Positions 22,608 through 33,128 of a DNA stretch of 64,000 bases are shown here, piece by piece (position 1 is the first letter of the stretch; each line of letters starts with the position of its first letter). The notes under the pieces are model-generated. The model saw only the letters and a program-made list of their open reading frames with translations. It made no database searches and was not told the origin of the DNA. The stretch spans positions 930,001 to 994,000 of the forward strand of contig NW_006917103.1 of assembly GCF_000516985.1 (NCBI RefSeq), written 5' to 3'. The stretch is from Pestalotiopsis fici W106-1 (lineage: Eukaryota > Ascomycota > Sordariomycetes > Amphisphaeriales > Sporocadaceae). Made by a program: the position numbers and the translations under genes.

Positions 22608-23893
22608 TTAAGCAAAGAAGTACTTGGCGGCCGGTGGGGGAGCAGGAGCTGGGGGCGAGGGGACGGGAGCCGGGGGAGCGGGCGTGGGGGCAGGAGGCGG
22701 GGGGAGAGGGGTGGTGGGGAATGGGGGCTGTTTAAGAGACTCATGTTAGCAAGTTTTGAGACTATTCATCACGCTCTGTGCAATCGGTGTCTACTCACGA
22801 AGGGAGCCGGGCTGGGGATGGGCTCAGGGCCAGGGCCAGGGCCAGGGGCCGGGGCAGGGGCAGGGGCGGGAGCCGGAGCCGGAGCCGGAGCGGGGGCACC
22901 AGGGGCCTGACGTCTCGCTGGGGGAGGCTATATGAACTGGATTAGCTATTGCTATCCTGAAAACTCAACCAAGTAATCTTAGATCATGACTTACAGCAGG
23001 GAAGGGAGTAGTAGTGGGTGGCGGGGGAGGGAGAGGAGTAGTGGTGGGCGGCGGGGGAGGAGGCGTGGTGGTAGGTGGCGGCGGGCGGGGGAGGGCTGGG
23101 GCTCNNNNNNNNNNNNNNNNNNNNNNNNNNNNNNNNNNNNNNNNNNNNNNNNNNNNNNNNNNNNNNNNNNNNNNNNNNNNNNNNNNNNNNNNNNNNNNNN
23201 NNNNATTTGACAAGACCAACTTACAGGAGGGAAAGGCGTGGTGGTGGGTGGAGGAGGAGGAGGAGGGCTGGGGCTCGGGGGCTGCAACCAGTTAGCTTCG
23301 AGTCTACAACTCAATATGAATATTGAAACTCACGAAAGGAGCCGGAGAGGGGACCGGGCTGGGGTGAGGAGCCGGAGCCGGAGCCGGGGCGGGGCCAGGG
23401 CCCGGAGCAGGAGCTGGGGCACCAGGAGCCTGGCGTCTCTCAGGAGGAGGAGGAGGGCCAGGAGTGGGGACCGGAGGGAAGGGAGTAGGGATCGGCGGGG
23501 GCTTGAAATCATAAAGTCAGTACAAAGGCACGAATTCGGCTTCAAAGGGAATTCTGCTTACGAAAGGAGCCGGAGAAGGGAAAGGAGCCGGAGAAGGGAA
23601 AGGCGCCGGAGGCTACAAGTCTTTATTAGCATTCGCTTCTTGAAATCATTCATGTAATGTAGGGGGCTCTTCATGTCAGATGATGGTTCTCAACATTCTA
23701 AGAAAGAGATGAACCAGGAAGTTGATTCGATTATGTAAGTAAATCAGAAAAACGGCCGAGTTCTTACAGAAGGAACCGGAGCGGGAGCGGGAGCTGGGCC
23801 AGGACCTGGGGCAGGTGCTGGAGCAGGGCCCTGAGCAACGGGTGCGGCAGTGACGAGCGCCGCGAGGGCGAGAGAGAGAATGGCGAATCTCAT
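22608..23893 (-). CDS. Secreted proline-rich repeat protein, modular phase-0 exons, gap inside
   Basis: Exons on the minus strand: 23893-23768, 23612-23562, 23501-23334, 23281-23225, [assembly gap], ..23104-22995, 22927-22799, 22727-22608. The first starts with a clear signal peptide (MRFAILSLALAALVTAAPVA). Everything after is Pro/Ala/Gly-rich. Every resolved intron is phase 0 with a GTAAG/GTGAG donor, and most exons begin with Pro-Pro and end in PAPF, PFPP or PFPA. Two exons share the core RRQAPGAPAPAP; others share PPPPTTTPF units, so exons look duplicated. The protein ends PAAKYFFA. It is likely a cell-wall or extracellular protein; the two dibasic RR sites could be cut by Kex2-like protease. 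The total length is unknown because of the 100-N gap at 23105-23204. Structure is well supported, function is not. Confidence 0.78.
23105..23204. other. Assembly gap (100 N)
   Basis: Exactly 100 Ns, the conventional size for a gap of unknown length. It lies within the repetitive GC-rich exons of the proline-rich gene, so the true sequence was probably lost to repeat collapse. Confidence 0.98.
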
Positions 23894-25684
23894 TTTGGCC
23901 GATCTGATAATACAGCAAAAGAAACTGATTGTACACCGTATTTTTTGGTTGGGCAGCGAGCGACAGTCGAATGAGTGATGCGGCTGATGAGAGAAGGAAA
24001 AAGATTTCGAGATTTGGTTGCGATGTTGAGGTCTTTATGTATCCATCTGATCGTGTTAATGATATGGAGTCCTTGCGAGATTGCCCTCTAGCCTTAATTC
24101 ACAGTTTAGCGATTGCCTCTTTCCTATGCCATGCCATGAATTGTTCCTGGATCGAAGCAGCATCTCGCCTGTATTGTTCAGCAATGCCGCGTCATCAGGA
24201 ACGGGTCTCTGAGCCGCTGTACATCACATGTTGGACGTATCTGGAAGCTTGAAGTTGAACTTCAGCTCGCAGCCGCCAAAACACTTCTCCAGAGTGGAAG
24301 TTTTTCTGCGGCCGAAATGGTGCAATCTCGTCCGAGGCCCCAAAGCCGGCTGCATGCCAATACTGTCGTGATAGGGACTCAGTCCAGAGAGAGCAACTAT
24401 ATGACGGTCATCCTGGGGAAACATGGTGGACAGGGATCTCTGAAGGCGGCTAGACGGGATTCTCCTCCTCTGTACACTGTTTGGACAATGTGGTCACCTG
24501 TATGTCTGATGTCGTGATGAAAAGTGCCTAGGTAGTGTGCTGGGCATCTGATAAACAGCCGCAGGGTCACTACGACACTAGGCACGCCGGTAGTGAGTGC
24601 CCAAGCTGCAGTGCTACAGTGTCAACATAAGGTACCGTACGTCAGGTATTCTCCGATGTTGGTTCCTTGGCCCACCGGCATTTGGAGGTTGCATGTTTTG
24701 AAATGTCCACAGATGCATCGACATTCCTCGAGATGCCTTCCAGTATAACGGGTTGCCAAATTGAGCCAAGACATGGGCCGGTCATGACCCGCATCGTTCC
24801 AGAAACCCGGTGCCTGTGGGGCCGGGAAGTGGGCGTCTTGCATAGGACCAGGGGTATACTGGGGGTGGCTTATTCTCACTTTCAGACGATGTGCTCACCT
24901 ACCTGCCCAAAGAACGCACCACAGCCGCGACCGAGGCAATATACTTCTTCCTGTACTTCTGGAAGGGTCCAAGACAATATAGTAGGTGACGCGGCTTGAG
25001 CGCCCAGGGCGACTGGTCAGAGTCACATTCCAGCCACATCTCTCGTATGCGGGGAAGTTCGCATAGTTGACCGGCGTCGACTGACGGTCCAATCACGGCA
25101 GCTGAGGAGGTCCTTACCATGCGTTGCGATCATATTCCAGCATATTAGATCAGTAGTATGCGGAATTTCCCGCTGTTGGGTCATCCATAACCATGGCTGA
25201 CACGAACGAGCGATCGCTGATGAACACGCTTACTCAACGACTGATGTTTCCCAAAGCATGTAAGGTGACGCAAGCTTCATCATCTCAAAAAAATAGAAGA
25301 GAGCGGCAGCGCGCTGCAATCTAGGTTAGGAAGTTGGATTTTGACTGACTCGATTGTTTGAGCTCGGGTAGGTAAAAGAGTTGGGTGAGGTTTCTAGTAG
25401 TTGACGTTTTGTTCTGTTTGTTTGTATACAGGCCGTTCTATCCATTCTAGCCGCCGAGGCTTGTCTTGTCCCCCACCACTCATATGACGACGCCGGGTCT
25501 ATACTATTCGTTGCGGCAAGAGATTTTGTTCGCTTGAGTTGCCCACGAAAGCGAATATAATACAAAGAGACATGGGAATATAGAGCAATATGGTTAGCAC
25601 GCGAGAACAGGCCAAAAAGCCCGTGCTTTTTCGCGATATCGCATATGCAGAACCACGGAACCGGGAAAGTCGAAGCGCATGGAC
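23894..25684. other. Intergenic, 1.8 kb
   Basis: Upstream region of the proline-rich gene and 3' side of the LETM1-like gene. Short reading frames only; no domain, RNA gene or repeat recognised. Confidence 0.45.
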
Positions 25685-26782
25685 TCATTTCGTCTCATTG
25701 TCGAGCCCAATGAGCATGTTTCTGACGACAGCCTTGCTATCAGCGCCTTCCGCTTTCGTTGATGCCTCAATCCACTTGGAGAGTTTGTTTCGAAGTGTTT
25801 CGACGTCGGCACTCCTCACGTCAAAGGCTCTATCCTCGCAGGCCAGAACAACCTCATCAGGCTCCAGGGCATTGACGCCGCCACCATCCCTGATCATAGC
25901 ATCATCTGTAACAATTCTGCCAATGGCTTTCTCGGCCTTTGCTGAAGCGAACGGAGGATCGATACCTGCTTTATCCCAAAGGCTGTTGGCGAGATCCAGA
26001 CATCGCACGATGTGGCCAGGCGCAAGCTTGTTGAGCGCGGATGGCTCCGTTGCGTGCCGTATATTCCGTATCGATGCATCTCGTCTCTCTTGCGCATTGC
26101 TTCGCAGCTTCTCGATTTGTTTTGGGATGCGGCAAGTGTACGGGGTCAACTTCGGAAAAGCCAGTACGACGAGCGGCGTGAACTCGCCAAAAACCAGCAA
26201 AACCAGGCCAAAGACTGGCAAGCGGGACAGGTCGTGCCGGGTTCGCTCCCTCAAAAGGATTGCAGCCCTGGTAGGACGTACTTTTGTATCTGATGAGTCC
26301 TTTAGACTCGCCGGCGCATCTAGACTGTTTGACACTTCGTTCAGCAGCTTTCGATTTGTGTTGATAGCCTTTAGTCCAGCTCTGTAGAATGCATAGTACG
26401 TCTTGCCAACGCTGAACAGGTAGCTAAAGAGGGACGCCTCTGGATCTCTAGTAGGAACGTTCAATGGCGGCGGGCGCGTGGAGGCAGGGGGGTTCAACGT
26501 GGAGGAGAGAGCGACGTCGGGATCGAGGGTCGCGGTCGCGGTCGAGGTAGCATCGAGAGGAGTAGTTACAGCTTCACTACCGACGGTGCTGTTTTCCTTT
26601 TTGGATTCGGCGGCTGCTGAGGAGCTCGAGGCACATCGGCGGTAGACGCGCGAGGGCGCACCGTAGCTCAACTGCCGGCACGGAGAAGACAGCATCATTG
26701 TCGTCGCCCGACGCGAATAAAAGGCGGGATGTGCCAATGGCGACGTGGCGCGCAATAGGCGCCTTCCTGTTTGACTGTTCAT
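25685..26782 (-). CDS. LETM1-like mitochondrial inner-membrane protein
   Basis: Single exon, 365 residues. The N-terminus is Arg/Ser-rich without acidic residues (RRLLRATSPLAHPAFYSRR), a typical mitochondrial presequence, followed by a Ser/Thr/Ala/Pro linker. A hydrophobic helix (LPVFGLVLLVFGEFTPLVVL, about residues 190-210) is followed by FPKLTPYTCRIP, which corresponds to the conserved LETM1 transmembrane-plus-proline segment (FPnmLPstF in canonical members). Helical C-terminal sequence then matches the ribosome-binding-like LETM1 domain. Family members (Mdm38, Ylh47, LETM1) support K+/H+ exchange and membrane insertion of mitochondrial translation products. It is shorter than Mdm38 and lacks its coiled-coil tail, closer to the small LETM1-domain paralogues. 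Minus-strand gene, upstream of ridA in the same direction. Confidence 0.75.
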   Translation of the reverse strand: MNSQTGRRLLRATSPLAHPAFYSRRATTMMLSSPCRQLSYGAPSRVYRRCASSSSAAAESKKENSTVGSEAVTTPLDATSTATATLDPDVALSSTLNPPASTRPPPLNVPTRDPEASLFSYLFSVGKTYYAFYRAGLKAINTNRKLLNEVSNSLDAPASLKDSSDTKVRPTRAAILLRERTRHDLSRLPVFGLVLLVFGEFTPLVVLAFPKLTPYTCRIPKQIEKLRSNAQERRDASIRNIRHATEPSALNKLAPGHIVRCLDLANSLWDKAGIDPPFASAKAEKAIGRIVTDDAMIRDGGGVNALEPDEVVLACEDRAFDVRSADVETLRNKLSKWIEASTKAEGADSKAVVRNMLIGLDNETK

Positions 26783-27387
26783 GGTCGGCGATCTAGCTGA
26801 CTGATTGACTTGTTGGCAGTGTTGCTACTATTGCTTCATGGCGTTGTGTTCTCGTCGTGGTTGTTCCTAGTAAGCACGCCAACTTTTTTTTTTCCCGTTC
26901 CCTTCTCGCTATTCTGTGCTGTCGCAATTGATTGGTGATCAACGACGTCAGGACACGACCATTTTCCAGGGGATTTTCGATCAGGGCCTCCAGGGGTGGC
27001 GGCGCGCTAACAAAATCCGGGGTAGCATCAACTCAACAGCGATGCGTCACTGAAACCACACCAGCAGAGGAGTAAAAAGCCCACCAAGCCTCGGCGCTCT
27101 AATGACCAAGCTTATCCGCACACACACAGTTCACCCTGCCCAAGATCCATCCGCAACCAAAGTGCCACATGTGATGATACCGTATCAGTGCAACGGTCAT
27201 TGATCTCACGGGAGAAAACGTTTTGCAATCAAATTATTTTCCGTCGTTGTTTCGGCTTGACGCCATGTAACCAAAAACAATAGGTTGTCCCATTGCCTTG
27301 GCCCTATCTTCTCTGCTACCTATCCTACGACTTCTGCCCTTCGGAATGCTACCACACGCTCCTGTACATAGCGGCATTATCGATCCC
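26783..27387. other. Intergenic, 0.6 kb
   Basis: Promoter side of the LETM1-like gene and the 3' side of the RidA gene. Contains a short T run near 26885. Nothing else seen. Confidence 0.5.
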
Positions 27388-27928
27388 TTAGAGCTTCGCC
27401 GCGCCCGTCAAGAAAGCAGTGCACTCAATCTCAACCAGAGAATTGAAGGGCAACTGGTATACGGCAACGCAAGTGCGACACTGACCAATCCCTCTGATTC
27501 AGCAAACACATGTCATTTGTCATTGATTTTATTCTTGGACACTTACCGGCTTCACATCTTGGGTGAAGAACTCGTCGTATGCCTCGTTCATGGTGGCAAA
27601 GTTGTCCATGGTGGTCAAGAAGATGTTGACCTTGACGACATTCTTGAGGCTGCTGCCCGCTTCCTCTAGGACAGCCGACAGGTTTTGCAATGCGCGCCTC
27701 TGTCGCATGAAGCGTCAGTACACAATTAGTCGACAAGACACAATTCTACCTCCAGAACCATGGACTTACAGTCTCTTCCTTGACACCTCCCTCGACCAGC
27801 TTGAACGAGGCCGGGTCGAAGCCAATGTTGCCGGAGCAGTAGACCATGCCATTGTACTTTACTGCTTGCGAAAACTGGGGCAACGGCTTGGGCGCCTTGT
27901 CCGTGTGTACTCGCTCAATTGATGCCAT
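27388..27928 (-). CDS. RidA/YER057c/UK114 family enamine-imine deaminase
   Basis: Exons 27928-27770, 27699-27547 and 27480-27388 give 134 residues, the usual family length. Family hallmarks include YCSGNIGFDP near residue 31, the central VVKVNIFLTTMDNFATMNEAY segment's KVNIFLT core, and the C-terminal RTCVAV...LVEIECTA block carrying the conserved Arg that binds the substrate carboxylate. RidA proteins hydrolyse reactive 2-aminoacrylate and other enamines made by PLP enzymes, often in mitochondria or cytosol. No strong presequence is seen with this start. All junctions are phase 0. Confidence 0.93.
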
Positions 27929-28799
27929 GGTTGCCCTTTTCTGTTGTTTCTCGCGATGCAATGTGTGCCGTCGTTGATACAACAAGTGGAAGATGGATTA
28001 AAGGTAATATCGAAGATATCTTGGAATCGCGCTGTATAGTTGCAGGCAGCGATGAGATATGCAGTCAAAGAGCTGACAAATAAGTATTTGGCTATCTATC
28101 GTAGCGGCCGCGGGGTAAGCCGTTTTCACTACGGAGGATCCTAGACAACAACGGTCGGAGGTGAGCCGTAGTGGTCGGTCGTCGTTTGCCATGCGAAGGG
28201 CGTACGGAGAATTATCCGGTCGCTGGTGCTTGCTTACCTATCAACGTCCCCAGAAACATCGCTCTGGTTAGCATAATGCGACATGATTGCAACAACCATC
28301 TCGCAGCACAACTATTCAGTAATATCAACAAAGACCACGGCAGTCCATAATCCGTACAATAAAGCTCGTTTTCCACCTTATTCACGAGGTTGCCACTAGA
28401 AAGCTCACGATTGAGGAATATACTTGGTCATGATGGTTGTCTACGCTTGTTCAAGGGGTTCAACAAAGACTCATGCTAATAGTGCCCGACAGGAGACCTT
28501 TGGGGCCCGCAAATGATATTTTGAAGCTTGCAAAAGAGGCCTATGACTCGTGAAAGCTTTTCAATTATGGCGATGGCGCCCAAATGGTTCTTCATTGCCC
28601 TGATCTTGGCTAGGCCCACAAGAGCATGGTCCAGGTACTGTACCTGCACTATGTCGCGCCGGTAGTGTGCCTGTCCACCGCCTAGGGCAATCACACAGAG
28701 GTCCCCTGGTTCAATGAGCGTTTGTCGGCAGAGCTTCAGTTTTTTCCAGAAAGCAAAGTTGCAACTCCACGTAAAGTCACACTCTTCGCCAGAGACAAG
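27929..28799. other. Divergent intergenic region
   Basis: Shared upstream region of ridA and the dynamin-like gene, 0.87 kb. Reading frames are short and featureless. The dynamin frame is open upstream to 28722 but without an ATG until 28800. Confidence 0.45.
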
Positions 28800-31261
28800 A
28801 TGGGAGACACAATACCGACCTCACTGGCCGAGCAGATATCGGAGAAGACTTCAGGCTTCATCCAGTCCAGCAGCCACCGCGATCTCCTCGATATTGTGGA
28901 TTCTTTGCGTTCGAACGGCGTCAGTCATTATGTTGACCTCCCACAAATCATTGTCTGTGGAAGTCAGTCCAGCGGCAAATCCTCTACGCTAGAAGCCATC
29001 TCTGGCATTCCCTTTCCCACGGCAGAAGGACTGTGTACTCGTTTCGCGACAGAGCTTGTACTTCGCCGCGGTGATAAGCCTTCAATCAAGGTCCACATTC
29101 AGCCTGCCGCAAACAGGACGGAGGCGGAAAGGATCAATCTCGCAGCTTTTGCAGAAACAGCTACGAATGAGGGTGAATTTCACCAGATTATCGAGTCTGC
29201 CAAGGGTGTCATGGGGCTTTCAGAAGATGGAGCAAAGCGCTTCAGCTCAGATGTTTTGCGTATCGAGAGTACCTCTCCAATGGCTCCAAATTTGACACTC
29301 GTAGACCTGCCCGGTCTTTTTGGCGCTTCTGACAATTACCAATCAGAAGGCGATGCCGAGATGGTTCAAAATATGGTCACGTCCTATATGAAACAGCGTC
29401 GCAGTATTATCTTGGCAGTCGTGACTGCGGACAACCCATTCGCGAACCAGCCCGTCACCAAATTCGCCCGGGACATTGATTCTGCAGGAAGTCGGACGCT
29501 TGGATTGATCACGAAGCCCGACCGGATTGACAAGGGTTCTGATACTGAACGGTACTATCTAGAGCTTGCTAAGAACCAAAATGTCAAGCTTACCCTTGGT
29601 TGGCATGTCCTACGCAACAAGGGCCACACCACTGCCAGTGACACAATCGAGGAACGCGATGAAAGGGAAACTGAATTCTTTCAAAACTCTGTCTGGAATG
29701 ATTTGGATCCGTCGCAGCTCGGAGTTGAACAACTGCGGGGCCGCTTGAGAACTGTCCTTTGGAATCAGATCCAGAAGGGTTTACCAGATGTCAAGTCCGA
29801 CGTCCAGTCTGGCATCAAGGATTGCAAGCAAAAGCTAGAACAACTCGGTGATGCGCGGAGCAGCAGGAGGGAAAAGCACACGTATCTTCATGAAATCAGT
29901 CGTCGCCTGTCTGTCTTGGTCCGAGCCGCCATCGATGGCGTATATACTGGCTCCTTCTTCGAGGTGTATCCCAACCAAGAAGACACATTTGATCGACGTC
30001 TTCGTGCTCAAATCCAAGCCATCCTTGGGAGGTATTCGGAAAAAATGAGCAAGGATGGCCATGCCTTGGAGATTGTTGATGATTGTCAAGACCCATTGCG
30101 ATCGTCTAAATTCATGCATCGAGAAGAATATTTGGACATCGTAAAGACCTCCATGTATGAGTGCCGCGGGCGCGAATTGCCGGGCACTTTTAATCCAAGT
30201 AAGCAACTTCCATGTCATTTCTCCCCTTTTCAGGGTTGTCTCATAAGCAAACATCGCCCAAAATGTAGCTGCAAGAGAGCCGACTCAGACAAACTGATTC
30301 AAAGAGCTATTGCAAACTCATTCACCTATCCGAATAGGCAATTGCTGACACATGTTGTAGTGGTAGTGGCTGACCTGTTCAGCCGGCAATGCAAACCGTG
30401 GGAACACATCACGCATACCTTGGTCGAGCAAGTCCACGAGGCTGCCACCAAGACATTTGACAAAATGGTTTCTGAAATATGTGATGGAAACACACGAGAC
30501 CGCCTCATGAAGGGCCTTATTCAACCTACACTGTCTCAGCTTCGAAAAGAGGTCAGAGATAAAGTGGACGAACTCATGAAGCCCCATCTCGCCATTCATC
30601 CCATCACTTACAACGACGACATCACAAAAGGCGTCCAGGAGATCCAGACTAAACGCCACGATCGATACTTCGATACCCTTTCGATGAAAGTCTGTGGAGA
30701 GACAGATGCCACTGCCACTGAAAAAGTTTCCGGCACGTATTTGAAAGCCTTGTTGGTCGGATTGAAGAGTGGGACTCGGCCAAATGTGGAAGAGGACACG
30801 GCATCTCTTGCCGCTGATGTCGCTGCAGCATATTATGAGGTATTCAATTCCACCGTGAGCCGGGATTATTTTATTCCTTACCCAGAAACCTGATCCTTCG
30901 CAGATTGCTTTGGAAAAATTCGTCGACGACATAAGCGTGAACGCGATCGAGGTCTGTCTTGTGCAGGAGCTCCCTGAAGTGTAAGTCGTACACTCACCCA
31001 ACAGCATATCTACCTATCCATTCGCCACGCCTATGAGTCCACAGCTGACGCGTCACGTATAGGTTCTCTCCCGCCGTGGTATGGGATCTCACCGACGAGG
31101 AGATTGAGCAGTTGGGCTCCGAGGCCGACTGGACCATCACCGAGAGGGCCGAGCTGACCAAGAAGCTGAGTGTTCTCGAGCAGGGTCTCCGAGACCTGGA
31201 TGCCTTCACGGCGAGATCTGGATCACATAAAACCTTGGCGAGACGATCGAGACGCGATTGA
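28800..31261 (+). CDS. Dynamin-like (Mx-type) GTPase
   Basis: Exons 28800-30198, 30361-30839, 30904-30980 and 31063-31261 give 717 residues. The GTPase domain has the P-loop GSQSSGKSS (residues 54-62), switch I Thr in GLCTRF, the DLPG motif (LVDLPGLF) and the TKPD motif (LGLITKPDRID). The middle domain follows. The last exons form the GTPase effector domain, with a joined segment AYYEIALEKFVDDIS, and FSPAVVWDLTDEEIEQL after the final junction. No PH domain or membrane anchor is present. Fungal dynamin-like proteins of this class are common and often multicopy; a specific role in fission, defence or organelle shape cannot be named. The 162-nt second intron has no stop codon in frame, so its retention would insert 54 residues. 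Confidence 0.92.
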
Positions 31262-33128
31262 GTATGCCCAACCGAGGGTGTGCATTCAATGGCCAAGATA
31301 CGGAGAAGTCCCTTTCCCGTTCGAGGGCGGCTAACACCGGCGCTTCAACGCTATTGAGGCGTGGATCGTGGAAATCATGGCTGATAGGGGCGGAACGTTA
31401 CAGCCAATATCGTATTGAACTAGGGTCGCGATGTTTTTGGTGGCGTTGTGGCAATTGTGATGGGGTCTCGGCCAGCTCTGAAGGGACCATGGGCGGCACG
31501 CTGTTTAGAAGCAGCCGCCCTCGCTTGATGATGTTTGGTGGAGGAGAATTTGTATTCCGCAATGCTTGATAGACGATGGTAGTGATGGACCATTGATGAC
31601 TGTGAAATCCATAATATGGACAATTTGATACCAAAATTGAGTTCCTACTCCGGCAGTTCTAGCCGACAGACTATAATTCTGCTTGCTCAGCCTCCCCCGG
31701 CTTACAACGGGCACGGCGCATCACGAGACGGTCGGTCACCCCACGTCCGGCCGGCAGCTACCGATCAATTTGTTGACAACGCCAGCTCTATCATTGCTAG
31801 AAGATTCGAATCGGTTCGAGAAGAAGTTTCAATTGTTTGCAATCAAAGTGCTACAGTCGAAGTGCTACCATTAAAGGCATGCGCCAGCAAGTCGCTCGTC
31901 GGTGGTCCAGATCTCGATGCACGCAGTGGGTGGGTACGGAGACTTTGGTAATGTTGCGTTTGGCGTCGCAAGGCACCAGGGTGCTGTCGTCCACGCACAT
32001 GCTGCACATGGCACGAACCCACAGCATCCGAGTTGTCGAAAATGGTAAAGAGATACGGCAATGGATATAATGATTGGCCATTTTCATTTGACTGTATAAG
32101 GAGTCGTTTAGCTATCAATTGTTCAGTTTCCGTGACTATACTCATTGTTCAAATATGGGAAGCAAAAGATCTGCGTTTAGTGGACCTATTTTAGTGTATG
32201 CAATGTGCCGGGTCAGGATTTCCTTCTTGGCACATTGCAACTCATTCACAGGTGTCAGGATGTCCTCGGATCCGAGTTCAATATGCACACCAAGACATGC
32301 ATATGGTCCAGTAAAAGTAAGTAGATGCGATTGCATCTCTACGACGGGAATAAAGAAGTCGGATTGGTCGTTGTTTTACGCATGGAACGACCGGAATGGA
32401 AGTGGGGTTCGCCTAACATGTAATGACGTATCATCGCGTTAAGCTTCACCATGGCACCCTCGTGTCACATCAGGCCACTGCTGCTTGGGCTGCTGCTGGC
32501 TGAGAGCTGAGAAGGCCGCGCTCCGGCCGAGTTGCTGATTGCCCAGCACCACAAGGGGAGTGGGTTTGAGGAGACGACTGGCATAAGCGAGCAGTCGTTC
32601 GAGTGCGGGATTACCACGCAGGCCACGTTCCAAAACAGTCAATACCCATCACGGCTCGGATCTGCCCTGGTCGTGACCAGAAGTCGACTGCCACCTGCGG
32701 GATTGACATGCCGTATAGAGGCCAAAAACGATGGTTCGGACTATTGCTAACCCAGCCGATTGGATCCCACCGACTGATTGACTGTCGGGATCATACATAC
32801 ATCCACACCCGCAACAGCTTGCATGGACCTGGCTTCCAAGCTAGCCTCTAGTCTTGCATGAGACGACCTTTTTACCTATCAACCTGTGCTAAGCAGCGCC
32901 ATCAGGTTCCTGTTTACTATGCGGAGACGGTATTTAGTGTTTAAGAGGGAGAAAACTTACATATAAGTTGCCCTTGGCCTCCGTGAATCTTCGTGGGAGC
33001 TCTCTACTTTACTCCAAACATACATTTCAACCATCAGTGCAATTCATCTGCGTAGCTCGAGGCCGTGGAATCCATCTGGGACCTGCCTTTCACAAAGCCC
33101 CAGCTAAGCTATACCGCATCTCACCGTC
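31262..33128. other. Intergenic, 1.9 kb
   Basis: Between the dynamin-like and phosphoketolase genes. Only short frames on both strands, none with domain features. The last few hundred bases are presumably the phosphoketolase promoter and leader. Confidence 0.45.
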
